Part shown: piece by piece, positions 9,754 to 17,768 of the stretch
How positions within the stretch are numbered: position 1 is the stretch's first letter
How the letters are laid out: each line of letters begins with the position of its first letter
Translations under genes and position numbers: made by a program
Assembly: GCF_001557875.1 (NCBI RefSeq)
Contig: NZ_LNRF01000009.1
Location: forward strand, 141,419 to 205,418
DNA: 64,000 bases
Source of the DNA: Vibrio splendidus
GTDB lineage: Bacteria > Pseudomonadota > Gammaproteobacteria > Enterobacterales > Vibrionaceae
Direction: 5' to 3'
Notes under the pieces: generated by a model
The model's input: the letters and a program-made list of their open reading frames with translations, nothing else
The model's database searches: none
What the model was told of the DNA's origin: nothing

Positions 9754-9833
9754 GTCTTAAAAGCTGTATGTCTCAAAAGCAGCGCGTCTTAAAAACTGCG
9801 CGTCTTGAGAACTGCGCGTTTTGAGAACTAAAT
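9754..9833. repeat. Five tandem 16-bp degenerate repeats
   Basis: Five head-to-tail 16-bp units: GTCTTAAAAGCTGTAT, GTCTCAAAAGCAGCGC, GTCTTAAAAACTGCGC, GTCTTGAGAACTGCGC and GTTTTGAGAACTAAAT. They lie between the DUF2489 gene and hemN, both read leftwards, so they fall in a 3' UTR or hemN leader. The rest of the 363-bp gap (9506-9868) shows no gene; I could not identify a convincing FNR site. Confidence 0.85.
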
Positions 9834-9868
9834 GTTAAACAAGCCTCTATATTAAATAGTCTTAGTGA

Positions 9869-10357
9869 CTAGATCATCTGAATGTTGATTTGATTGTTGA
9901 GTGGTTTAACCTTCTCCTGCAATCTTTTCAAATCCTCGATGACCGCATCATTCAAGCGAGTCTCTGCCTTATGGCGTGTGAGATTCTGCTGCATGCGTTC
10001 TTTCTTGGTCAGTTCCTGCCTTTCATCTCCGCGAGCCATATCTTTTACGATGTGGTACAGCTCAGAAAGAGCAGGATACTCAGAATCAAAATCGACGCGC
10101 TCATCACCCTGCACATTATCCATAATGATACACACTCGGATACTGATCTCAGGTAAGTCACATTGCCCTTGAATACCCGCTAAGCACAAAGTATTTACGT
10201 TTTCGTAAATCGTCGCGTTACGTTTTTCAATGGCTAGTGCTTGATGCTGCTTTTGCAACTCCGTCTGCTTCTTCACTTGAAGTAGAAGGTAACCTGCGTA
10301 AGAGCCCAAGCCGAGAATGATAATTCCACCAGCAATTGCTAATAAGGTTACGTTCAT
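9869..10357 (-). CDS. DUF2489 domain-containing membrane protein
   Basis: The 162-residue protein has one N-terminal membrane helix (about residues 4-26), then a charged, helical cytoplasmic part with several cysteines (near 58, 66 and 76). This matches the DUF2489 family, for which no function is established. It starts seven bases after the yihI stop, so it is very likely translated from the same message. In gammaproteobacteria it commonly sits beside yihI and hemN, as here. Confidence 0.85.
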   Translation of the reverse strand: MNVTLLAIAGGIIILGLGSYAGYLLLQVKKQTELQKQHQALAIEKRNATIYENVNTLCLAGIQGQCDLPEISIRVCIIMDNVQGDERVDFDSEYPALSELYHIVKDMARGDERQELTKKERMQQNLTRHKAETRLNDAVIEDLKRLQEKVKPLNNQINIQMI

Positions 10358-10363
10358 TGGCTA

Positions 10364-10921
10364 TTAACCTTTAAAGCTGTCTAAATCGAAATCTTCGAAT
10401 TGAGATAGCAAGTCTTCGTCAGAGCTCGCTTTCTTCTTAGATGCAACCGGTGCTTCTTCGAAGGTCTCTTCTTCATCGTCTTCTGGCTCTAGTAGACCTA
10501 AGCGGCCCATTAGGTGTTCGATACGATCAAGTTTCTCATCAACAAACTTCTGTAGACCAGCACCTAGGTTTTCACCATTTTCGATACGATCTAGCAATGT
10601 GTTCAGTTGAGCATCATTCTCAAGCATTTCTAACTCTTGTTCGTTAGATAGCTTGCGCTCTTGTTTAGTCGGCTTCTTCACTGGTTCAACGATCAGCGGG
10701 ATTTTTTTCTTGCTGCCTAAACGAGGGTCACGAGCTTGTGCAGCTTTACGCTGTTTTGCTTCGCTACCATCTGAGTGACGGCTGCCAGACTTAAGGCCTT
10801 TACGTTTTTTAACACGCTTACGTTCACGACCTTCAACATCAGATTCACTACGGTTACGAGTAACCATAGGTTCCGGAGCGCCAAGTGCTCCCGGTTTTCT
10901 TGATTTCTTACTACGACCCAT
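10364..10921 (-). CDS. yihI: Der GTPase-activating protein YihI
   Basis: YihI stimulates the GTPase activity of Der (EngA), a 50S ribosome assembly factor. The 185-residue protein has a very basic N-terminal half rich in Lys, Arg and Ser, then an acidic C-terminal part ending in LSQFEDFDLDSF, typical of the family. The start codon overlaps the stop of the upstream methyltransferase gene by one base (TAATG), indicating translational coupling. The order yihI next to a Csr sRNA and engB matches E. coli. Confidence 0.93.
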   Translation of the reverse strand: MGRSKKSRKPGALGAPEPMVTRNRSESDVEGRERKRVKKRKGLKSGSRHSDGSEAKQRKAAQARDPRLGSKKKIPLIVEPVKKPTKQERKLSNEQELEMLENDAQLNTLLDRIENGENLGAGLQKFVDEKLDRIEHLMGRLGLLEPEDDEEETFEEAPVASKKKASSDEDLLSQFEDFDLDSFKG

Positions 10922-11559
10922 TACTGCACTTTCCTCAGTAAAATTACATCATTTCCAAAAAATTCTAGTTCGAGCTTATCCCGCTCTGCCAAAAACTGGA
11001 ATGTTTGACGACTAAAGAAGACGACATGTGTCGGGTCATTCTTGTAGTGCCAACCAGCAAACGCATCTACGTCTATTACTAGTTTAGTCATAAGACCAAT
11101 CCAGCCCTTGGGTTTAACTAAATTCAACCATTGCTGCCACACTTTGTCTGGGTGATAAAGATGCTCTATCACCTCCGTGGCAGTCATAAAGTCATACGTT
11201 TTTTCCAACACAGAGGTATCTGGGTGGTAATAGATATCGTACAACTCCATGGTGTGTCCGGCTTCTTCTAACATAATAGATAGCGTAGGGCCTGGGCCAC
11301 AACCAAAATCTAACCCTTGTGAGTTAGATGAAATTTTGTCTGTTAGTGGATCCGCAATGCGAGATAAAAAGCGGCGATAGCCTGCATCACTAGGATCGTT
11401 CTCATGGAGATCATAGTGTGCTTTTTCTTCTTTTGCTTCTAACCTTTGTTCAGGTTTAACAAATACCAGTTCACATTGCTGACACTGCAGATAGGCTCTG
11501 CGTTTGTCTTCAAAATAGTGATTCACGCCTTGGTGATGGCATAAGGGACAAGTATACAT
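10921..11559 (-). CDS. Class I SAM-dependent methyltransferase with N-terminal zinc ribbon
   Basis: This 212-residue protein begins with two CxxC pairs (CPLC and CQQC, residues 4-29), a likely zinc ribbon. A Rossmann methyltransferase core follows, with SAM motif I LDFGCGPGP near residue 83 and a later FMTATEVIEHL segment. The substrate is unknown; similar proteins are annotated only as methyltransferases. AAGGA lies upstream of the ATG. It is the first gene of the operon with yihI and the DUF2489 gene, downstream of the Csr-type sRNA on the same strand. Confidence 0.88.
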   Translation of the reverse strand: MYTCPLCHHQGVNHYFEDKRRAYLQCQQCELVFVKPEQRLEAKEEKAHYDLHENDPSDAGYRRFLSRIADPLTDKISSNSQGLDFGCGPGPTLSIMLEEAGHTMELYDIYYHPDTSVLEKTYDFMTATEVIEHLYHPDKVWQQWLNLVKPKGWIGLMTKLVIDVDAFAGWHYKNDPTHVVFFSRQTFQFLAERDKLELEFFGNDVILLRKVQ

Positions 11560-11643
11560 AGCACATCCTTAAACAGGGATGCGAAACATACCAGAAACTG
11601 AGTTTATAGTGGAGTGGTATTGGGTGTTTTTTCATCAAATCAA

Positions 11644-11672
11644 TAAAAAAAGCGATAGGAAAACCTATCGCT
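11644..11672 (-). terminator. Terminator of the Csr-type sRNA
   Basis: Nine-base perfect stem AGCGATAGG / CCTATCGCT with a four-base loop, followed on the minus strand by seven Us. Confidence 0.92.
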
Positions 11673-11985
11673 CTCTAAATCTGCCTATATCGGCCAAAAT
11701 TTGCATACTCAACTTGGTACACAAATCTCCATTTGTTATTGGTGCTTTCCATGCCAAATTTGTTTGTTGTTCATCGTCCTGATGAGTTTTGGCTATCCTT
11801 TTCTAACACCTTGTTGCTGGGCTGTCCTAGCCTGATCCATTTCTGTCTATACCGTTAGACTAGATGATCATCCATATCTAAGTCAGCTCCTAGCTGATGG
11901 CCGTTACTTTACCCGGTTACAAAAAGACTACAAGAGTGCGACTTCACACTTTTGTACACAAATCGATCACACATTGATAAATCAG
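11645..11985 (-). ncRNA. csrC: CsrB/CsrC-family sRNA sequestering CsrA
   Basis: On the minus strand eight GGA motifs occur within about 165 nt (complementary to 11728-11890). At least three sit in hairpin loops: TCAGCTAGGAGCTGA (11883-11897), GGCTAGGACAGCC (11820-11832) and TCATCAGGACGATGA (11771-11785). This repeated design is the signature of RNAs that titrate CsrA. The 3' end is a strong terminator. E. coli csrC occupies the same place between yihA and yihI with the same orientation. The 5' end is uncertain: TTGTAT-N17-TATACG with its -10 at 11993-11998 would start near 11985, but the first 90 nt lack GGA. Confidence 0.82.
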
Positions 11986-12024
11986 ACACAAGCGTATAAT
12001 TCATTAATAAAACCAATACAAAAG

Positions 12025-12054
12025 AAAACGCCCCGATCATTACTGACCGGGGCG
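12025..12054 (-). terminator. Cytochrome c4 terminator
   Basis: Stem CGCCCCG / CGGGGCG, extended by TCA/TGA after a mismatch, followed on the minus strand by TTTTC. It lies about 60 bp past the cytochrome c4 stop and separates it from the sRNA. Confidence 0.8.
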
Positions 12055-12116
12055 TCTCTTCAATCTCGCTCGAGCGTACATTCCTTGACTCTGGCTAAGA
12101 GCAAGAAACCGACAAA

Positions 12117-12734
12117 TTAGTGTAAACCACCAACGTACTTCGATAAGGTATCAATTTCTGCGTCTGTTAACTTTTTAGCTACATCACGCATCATCGCATT
12201 CATGTCGTTATTACGGCTACCATCGCGGAATTTCTCAAGTTGAGCCTTGATGTAATCTGCGTGTTGGCCTGAAATCTTAGGGAAACCAGAAAGTTCGGTA
12301 CCATTACCACGAGGGCCGTGACAAGCAATACATGCCGTTACGCCGCGTTCTGCGTTACCCGCTGTGTAAAGAACCTTACCTTCATCTACTACATTTTCAG
12401 GAGTAGAGTTACTAGAGATAGGTAGCGATGCGTAGTATGCCGCTAGGTCAGCCATATCTTCTTCAGATAAAGGCATCGCCATTGCACCCATTACAGGTTC
12501 ATAACGACCTTGCTTACCACCACTCGTCATACCTAGCTTAAGCTCTTTTAACTGCTTATCTAGGTACTTCTCGTGTTGACCAGCCAGCTTAGGGTACTGA
12601 GTGATCAGACTGTTGCCGTCAGCACCGTGGCAGGCAACACATGTTTGTGATTTGGCTTTACCAGCTTCAATACTACCTTGAGCCCATACTGAGCAGCTGG
12701 CTAAAAGACTCAAAATTAGCGCTAATTTCTTCAT
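12117..12734 (-). CDS. Cytochrome c4, dihaem periplasmic
   Basis: A 205-residue exported dihaem c-type cytochrome. The signal peptide is residues 1-19 (cleavage after VWAQ). Haem-binding motifs CVACH (32-36) and CIACH (135-139) lie in two homologous halves, with candidate axial methionines in segments such as MGAMAMPL and NDMNAMM. Cytochrome c4 passes electrons towards terminal cytochrome c oxidases in Vibrio and Pseudomonas. It is divergent from engB with overlapping 5' regions. Cytochrome c5 is encoded 40 kb away in this window. Confidence 0.95.
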   Translation of the reverse strand: MKKLALILSLLASCSVWAQGSIEAGKAKSQTCVACHGADGNSLITQYPKLAGQHEKYLDKQLKELKLGMTSGGKQGRYEPVMGAMAMPLSEEDMADLAAYYASLPISSNSTPENVVDEGKVLYTAGNAERGVTACIACHGPRGNGTELSGFPKISGQHADYIKAQLEKFRDGSRNNDMNAMMRDVAKKLTDAEIDTLSKYVGGLH

Positions 12735-12882
12735 GACATTCCATTATAATTATCAAGCTTCCAGTACCACTCTATGTTGCCACTCATGGTACAATAGGCG
12801 ACCTTATGCCGAGCACGGTTATTTTACACAAATTCACAAAAAAGTAATCAATCGACTACACAAAGTCGAGATGGAGTTAACA

Positions 12883-13542
12883 GTGAGCGTAAAAATTCAT
12901 TATCAAAACACGCATTTCATTACCAGTGCACCTGATATTCGTCATTTACCAGAAGACGAAGGGATCGAAATTGCGTTTGCAGGACGCTCCAATGCTGGTA
13001 AATCTAGCGCGCTAAATCGCGTTACAAACCAAAAAAGCTTGGCGAAAACCAGTAAAACACCCGGTCGAACTCAGCTAATTAACCTATTTAAGGTAACGGA
13101 CGGTTGTCATATCGTCGATTTACCTGGATATGGCTTTGCTCAAGTACCACTTGAGATGAAGAAAAAATGGCAGAAATCGCTAGGTGAATACCTACAACGA
13201 CGTGAAAGCCTGAAAGGTTTAGTGGTACTGATGGATATCCGTCACCCAATGAAAGACCTTGACCAACAAATGATCTACTGGGCTATCGATAGCCGTATCC
13301 CAGTACAAGTTTTGTTAACAAAAGCAGACAAACTGAAAAGTGGCGCGCGTAAAGCACAGCTACTGAAAATTCGTAACGATGCAAAATCTTTCGGTGGTGA
13401 TGTGGCGGTTGATGTCTTCTCTTCAATGAAGGGCATCGGCGTTGACCAACTACGTGCCAAAATGGATGAGTGGTTTGCCCCAGCACTTGCTGATCAAATC
13501 ATTGATGAGTTAGCGGACGAAGAGCACAACGACTCAGAGTAG
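12883..13542 (+). CDS. engB: Ribosome biogenesis GTPase YihA/EngB (YsxC)
   Basis: EngB is an essential small GTPase for assembly of the large ribosomal subunit. From the chosen GTG start it has 219 residues, with G1 GRSNAGKSS, the TPGRTQ switch, G3 DLPGYG and G4 LTKADK. The GTG is preceded by TGGAG at six bases and yields MSVKIHYQ, aligning with E. coli MTNLTYQQ. The in-frame ATG at 12871 overlaps that ribosome binding site and is less likely, and the open frame reaching back to 12733 is not supported. Its proximity to Spot 42, polA, the Csr sRNA and yihI is conserved. Confidence 0.95.
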   Translation: MSVKIHYQNTHFITSAPDIRHLPEDEGIEIAFAGRSNAGKSSALNRVTNQKSLAKTSKTPGRTQLINLFKVTDGCHIVDLPGYGFAQVPLEMKKKWQKSLGEYLQRRESLKGLVVLMDIRHPMKDLDQQMIYWAIDSRIPVQVLLTKADKLKSGARKAQLLKIRNDAKSFGGDVAVDVFSSMKGIGVDQLRAKMDEWFAPALADQIIDELADEEHNDSE

Positions 13543-13598
13543 TTCCTCTACTTGTCGCTATAGGTTAGAAAACTTACAACAAGTAACTTAGCCTTATC

Positions 13599-13633
13599 AA
13601 TGCCCCTCCTTATATAGGTGGGGTATTTTTTTT
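13599..13633 (+). terminator. engB terminator
   Basis: G+C-rich inverted repeat (GCCCCTCCT / AGGTGGGG) followed by TA and a run of eight Ts, about 60 bp after the engB stop. Confidence 0.85.
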
Positions 13634-13674
13634 CTGTAAATTCGTGAGTTAAAGCGACCAACAATATCCCTTCG

Positions 13675-13785
13675 ATGGCGCAATCCATCCAAATTGCTGC
13701 TGAAGCCCTGAAATACAGCACCGAGAAACAACAGAAAATCATGGATTACATTGAGCATTCACCGACTCAATACACTGATAAATAA
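13675..13785 (+). CDS. Possible 36-residue ORF or gene remnant
   Basis: An ATG-to-TAA frame encodes 36 residues beginning MAQSIQIAAEALKYSTEK, hydrophilic and probably helical. There is no convincing ribosome binding site and it lies after the engB terminator. It may be the relic of a longer gene. I do not recognise a family. The remaining sequence between 13786 and 14009 shows nothing I can support. Confidence 0.25.
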   Translation: MAQSIQIAAEALKYSTEKQQKIMDYIEHSPTQYTDK

Positions 13786-14009
13786 GGCGTGAGCCATCAA
13801 TCCTTTATCGATTACTTGTAAAATAAAAGTTATTTCAAGTGATAAAACAATCAACTTAGAGACGGATTTAAATTACCAAAAGCTGATCGAATTCCAGATC
13901 TAAGGCAAATAAGGGGTTATCACGGTGCTTGAGAAAGTGTAATAAAAGGCACTAAAAATGAGAGATTTTACGGGGGAATGGTAGCTTGGAAATATTTTTC
14001 TTTCGCATA

Positions 14010-14116
14010 AGAAAAAACGCCCCAGTCAAATACTGACTGGGGCGGCTGAATCAGCCTAATCCAATAACGTGAAACAAAAGGTCTGAAAGATAGAACATCT
14101 TACCTCTGTACCCTAC
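14010..14116 (-). ncRNA. spf: Spot 42 sRNA
   Basis: Spot 42 is an Hfq-dependent sRNA of carbon catabolite control, repressed by cAMP-CRP in enterobacteria. The minus-strand 5' end GTAGGGTACAGAGGTAAGAT is identical to E. coli Spot 42. The following segment (TTCTATCTTTCAGACC and CACGT) and the terminator stem CGCCCCAGTCA with a T tract are also conserved. At about 107 nt it matches the known 109 nt. It lies between engB and polA, as in enterobacteria and other vibrios. Confidence 0.96.
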
Positions 14117-14229
14117 GAGATTTAATGTACAACAATTGCTCAGAAATGAAAACAATTTTTGTAGTTTTTTTTCATGAATGTTTTATTAAAACATCCAAAT
14201 TCTTCTTACGACTCAACTTTATTTGAGAT

Positions 14230-14258
14230 AAAAAAAAGCCAGTGTTTGTGCACTGGCT
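14230..14258 (-). terminator. polA terminator
   Basis: Eight-base stem AGCCAGTG / CACTGGCT with a six-base loop and, on the minus strand, a run of eight Us. It lies just past the polA stop and before the Spot 42 promoter. Confidence 0.9.
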
Positions 14259-14291
14259 CATACTAATTTGCTTATTAAGGTCAAAAACTGA

Positions 14292-17090
14292 TTAGTGGGC
14301 TTGATCCCAGTTGTCACCATGGCCAGCTTCAGCGACAAGCGGCACTTCTAGCTCTGCAGCGGATTCCATCAATTGTTGTACTTTACTTTCAATTTCGGCT
14401 AAAGCTGACTCTTCTACTTCAAATACCAATTCATCGTGTACTTGCATAAGCAATTTCACACGACCATCGCCTTCCGCTTGAATCCACTCATCAACCAATA
14501 ACATCGCTTTCTTAATGATGTCTGCCGCTGTACCTTGCATTGGCGCGTTAATCGCCGCACGTTCAGCCGCCTTACGACGCATACCATTACGAGATTGAAT
14601 TTCAGGAAGGTGCAGACGACGACCATAAATGGTTTCTACGAAACCTTGTTCTGAAGCCGCACTGCGCGTGTCTTCCATATACTGCATCACGCCAGGGTAA
14701 CGCTCGAAGTAAGTATCCATGTAGTGCTGTGCTTCGCCACGAGGAATACCCAGTTGCTTAGCCAAGCCAAAGGCACTCATGCCGTAGATAAGACCGAAGT
14801 TAACAGCCTTGGCACGACGACGTTGTTCCGTCGTTACATCCTCAATATTAACGCCGATAATCTCAGCCGCAGTTGCTGCGTGGATATCTTTGCCTTGTTG
14901 GAACGCTTCCAGAAGCGCTTTATCACCCGATAGGTGCGCCATGATACGCAATTCAATTTGAGAGTAATCGACCGCTAAAATCTTCCAACCATGTTGTGCA
15001 ACGAATGCTTGGCGGATACGACGACCTTCTTCATTACGAATTGGGATGTTCTGTAGGTTTGGATCCGTCGAAGACAAACGACCCGTTGCTGTCACCGCTT
15101 GGTGATAAGACGTGTGAACACGACCCGTTTCAGCGTTGATCATCTTCGGTAGTTTATCTGTGTAAGTCGACTTCAGTTTCGCAAGACCACGATACTCAAT
15201 GATCAGCTTAGGTAGCGGGTAATCAAGAGCCAGCTCTTGCAGCACTTCTTCATTGGTTGAAGGCGCACCTGATGGCGTTTTCTTGATAACTGGCAAACCC
15301 ATTTTCTCAAACAGGATCGCTTGCAGCTGTTTTGGCGAGTTCATGTTGAACTCTTGCTCTGCAATCTCGTAGGCTTTCTGTTCTAGCTCATCGAGACGAA
15401 CCGCAATCTCTTGCGATTGAGCGCCTAGCAGCATGTCATCGATGAATACGCCTGTGCGTTCAATGCGAGACATCACAGGGATCAGTGGTACTTCAATTTC
15501 TTCATAGATGGCTTTTAGCTTTTCATCTTGCTCAATGTTTTCCATCAAACGGTTATGAAGACGTAGTGTCACGTCTGCATCTTCTGCAGCGTAGGGAGAC
15601 GCTTCACCCAGCTCAATTTGGTTGAAAGTCAGCTGTTTCTTGCCTTTACCTGCGATTTGCTCAAATGAGATACAGCTGTGCTGTAGGAAACGCAGCGCTA
15701 GGCTGTCCATATCATGCTTGCCGCCTACGCTATTGAAAACGTAAGACGCCAGCATGGTGTCGTGTTTGATGCCTTTCATCTCGATACCGTAGCGCGCTAG
15801 CACACTCATATCATACTTAAGGTTCTGACCTACTTTTGCTTGTGCATCATCTTCAAGAATCGGCTTAAGCTGTTCAAGTACCCAATCGCGATCCAGCTGC
15901 TGCGGTGCATCTAGGTAATCATGAGCAACTGGCACGTAAGCGGCAACGCCTTCTTCAGTCGCGAATGACAGGCCAACGAGGTTCGCCACCATGTAATCTA
16001 GGCTGTCTGTTTCAGTATCAAAGGCAAACACTTCAGCCGCTTTCAGTTTCTCTAGCCACGCATTAAAAGAGGCTTCATCTAAGATGGTTTCGTAGTTGCT
16101 GCGATCAATCGTCACTGCAGAGGTGTTCATTTCTACGGTAGAAGTGGTTAATGCCGTATTGCTACGCACTGCGCCCGACTTTTCATCCGCCTCAACCACA
16201 CCACTGCCACCTTCAAGTAGCTCGTTCAACCAAGACTTGAAGACCAGTTGACCGTATAGCTTAATCAGCTCATCCGTGTTTGGTTGTGCTTTTACAAGCG
16301 ACTCAGGTGTCTCTTCTAACTCGACGTCCAGTTTGATCGTTGCAAGCTCGTAAGACATCTCAGCGTTGTCTTTATTATCAATCAGCTTCTTAGCCATGGT
16401 TTTTGAACCACGGAAACCAAGCGCCGCAATATCATCAAGATTTTGGTACAACTTTTCGATGCTACCAATGCCTTGCAGCAGAGCAGTCGCTGTCTTGTCA
16501 CCGACACCCGGAACACCAGGAATGTTATCGACTTTATCGCCCATCAGCGCAAGGTAGTCGATGATCAACTCTGGCGGAATGCCAAACTTCTCAATCACTC
16601 CTTCACGATCCATTACCACGTTGGTCATGGTGTTGATCAGAGTAACGTTGTCATCGACAAGCTGCGCCATATCTTTATCGCCAGTACTAATAAGCACAGG
16701 CATACCCATCGCAGAAGCTTGAGAAGCAAGCGTACCGATCACATCATCCGCTTCAACGCCGGGAATAGAGATAAGTGGCAAACCCATTGCACGAATCACA
16801 TTGTGCAATGGCTCAATCTGGCAACGAAGATCATCCGGCATAGGTGGACGATTTGCCTTGTACTCTGGGTACATATCATCACGGAACGTCTTTCCTTTCG
16901 CATCAAAAATTACCGCAATACGATCAGAAGCAAATTGACGCATCATGCTGCGCAGCATGTTAACTACACCGTAAACAGCGTTAGTTGGGATATCACCATT
17001 GCTCATTGTGCCAGGGTAAGCATGGAACGCGCGATATAGGTAAGAAGAGCCATCGATCAGAATCAATGGATTATCAGGAATACGAGCCAT
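14292..17090 (-). CDS. polA: DNA polymerase I
   Basis: PolA fills gaps and removes RNA primers in replication and repair. The 932 residues contain an N-terminal 5'-3' nuclease domain (about 1-300). A 3'-5' exonuclease domain has FAFDTETDSLDY, keeping the metal-binding Asp and Glu, so proofreading should be intact. The polymerase domain has motifs A (DYSQIELRIMAH), B (RRRAKAVNFGLIYG) and C (QVHDELVFEV). The length matches the E. coli enzyme (928). The start has only a weak ribosome binding site. Downstream are its terminator and Spot 42. Confidence 0.98.
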   Translation of the reverse strand: MARIPDNPLILIDGSSYLYRAFHAYPGTMSNGDIPTNAVYGVVNMLRSMMRQFASDRIAVIFDAKGKTFRDDMYPEYKANRPPMPDDLRCQIEPLHNVIRAMGLPLISIPGVEADDVIGTLASQASAMGMPVLISTGDKDMAQLVDDNVTLINTMTNVVMDREGVIEKFGIPPELIIDYLALMGDKVDNIPGVPGVGDKTATALLQGIGSIEKLYQNLDDIAALGFRGSKTMAKKLIDNKDNAEMSYELATIKLDVELEETPESLVKAQPNTDELIKLYGQLVFKSWLNELLEGGSGVVEADEKSGAVRSNTALTTSTVEMNTSAVTIDRSNYETILDEASFNAWLEKLKAAEVFAFDTETDSLDYMVANLVGLSFATEEGVAAYVPVAHDYLDAPQQLDRDWVLEQLKPILEDDAQAKVGQNLKYDMSVLARYGIEMKGIKHDTMLASYVFNSVGGKHDMDSLALRFLQHSCISFEQIAGKGKKQLTFNQIELGEASPYAAEDADVTLRLHNRLMENIEQDEKLKAIYEEIEVPLIPVMSRIERTGVFIDDMLLGAQSQEIAVRLDELEQKAYEIAEQEFNMNSPKQLQAILFEKMGLPVIKKTPSGAPSTNEEVLQELALDYPLPKLIIEYRGLAKLKSTYTDKLPKMINAETGRVHTSYHQAVTATGRLSSTDPNLQNIPIRNEEGRRIRQAFVAQHGWKILAVDYSQIELRIMAHLSGDKALLEAFQQGKDIHAATAAEIIGVNIEDVTTEQRRRAKAVNFGLIYGMSAFGLAKQLGIPRGEAQHYMDTYFERYPGVMQYMEDTRSAASEQGFVETIYGRRLHLPEIQSRNGMRRKAAERAAINAPMQGTAADIIKKAMLLVDEWIQAEGDGRVKLLMQVHDELVFEVEESALAEIESKVQQLMESAAELEVPLVAEAGHGDNWDQAH

Positions 17091-17241
17091 AATGTTTGTG
17101 TATCCAGTAAGTACAGAAATTATCTGTTAAGAATGCCACGTCTGTTGGTTGGATTCCACGTTGTCGATCTGTATCCGTTCACTCGGTTGTGTTCGTTATA
17201 AGCGATTTGTTGTTATTTTTTGTTCTTAGACGCAAGCGTTC

Positions 17242-17274
17242 TGTGGATAACTCTGTTTATATTATTTATCCACC
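17242..17274. other. Pair of DnaA-box-like sites upstream of polA
   Basis: TGTGGATAA at 17242-17250 is a perfect DnaA box on the minus strand, and TTATCCACC at 17266-17274 is a one-mismatch box on the plus strand, 15 bp away. They lie 150-185 bp upstream of the polA start in a 372-bp gap (17091-17462) that shows no gene. Function is not established. Confidence 0.4.
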
Positions 17275-17462
17275 CTGTTGAGAACTAAGGTGGACAACTC
17301 AAAAAACACCAATAAGCACCTGAAAACAAAGAATAATTTTACAGATCGAACATATGATCAACGATCTTTTCTCGATCTTGCGTTGTGGAAAAGAATGCTG
17401 ATGGCGTTTTATTCATAAAAATACGTGCCACTAAATATGCATCTTGTTGAAATGGTAGGTAT

Positions 17463-17489
17463 AAAAAAAGCGACATCCGAAGATGTCGC
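17463..17489 (-). terminator. ryhB terminator
   Basis: Perfect eight-base stem GCGACATC / GATGTCGC around a CGAA tetraloop region, followed on the minus strand by a run of seven Us. Confidence 0.93.
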
Positions 17490-17682
17490 CTAGCAAAAAC
17501 CGGTAAAGCCATTCAATTGAATACCACAGCTGTACCTAAAAGCTATAAATTACACTGGAAGCAATGTGAGCAATGTCGTGTCAAAAAGAACTTAGTACAA
17601 GTTCACGAGAATTCTGTTGGGTAACCAAGTAGATACTTGAGTACTTAACATCCTTATGAACATTTCCTCATTCCCTAAGACG
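17463..17682 (-). ncRNA. ryhB: RyhB iron-responsive sRNA (long Vibrio form)
   Basis: RyhB represses messages of iron-using proteins when iron is scarce. The minus strand complementary to 17554-17580 carries the conserved RyhB core, including GACATTGCTCACATTGCTTC, essentially identical to E. coli. A terminator with stem GCGACATC / GATGTCGC and seven Us ends it. A promoter TTGACT-N16-TATTAT overlaps a Fur box and predicts a start near 17682, giving about 220 nt. That is much longer than the 90-nt E. coli form and close to the long RyhB described in Vibrio cholerae. Confidence 0.94.
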
Positions 17683-17687
17683 AAGTT

Positions 17688-17706
17688 AATAATAATGATT
17701 CTCATT
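17688..17706 (-). promoter_or_regulatory. Fur box in the ryhB promoter
   Basis: AATGAGAATCATTATTATT on the minus strand resembles the 19-bp Fur consensus GATAATGATAATCATTATC. It lies between and over the -35 (TTGACT) and -10 (TATTAT) elements of ryhB, so Fur with iron should block transcription. Confidence 0.88.
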
Positions 17707-17768
17707 TAATAGTCAACACTTAAGTGAGAATAAATCTCATTTAATTTATAAACCGTTAACGCCAGTGC

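Noticed and set aside
16443..17039. 198-residue frame opposite polA
   Set aside because: It lies entirely antisense to conserved polA coding sequence, has unusual His- and Arg-rich composition and no ribosome binding site.
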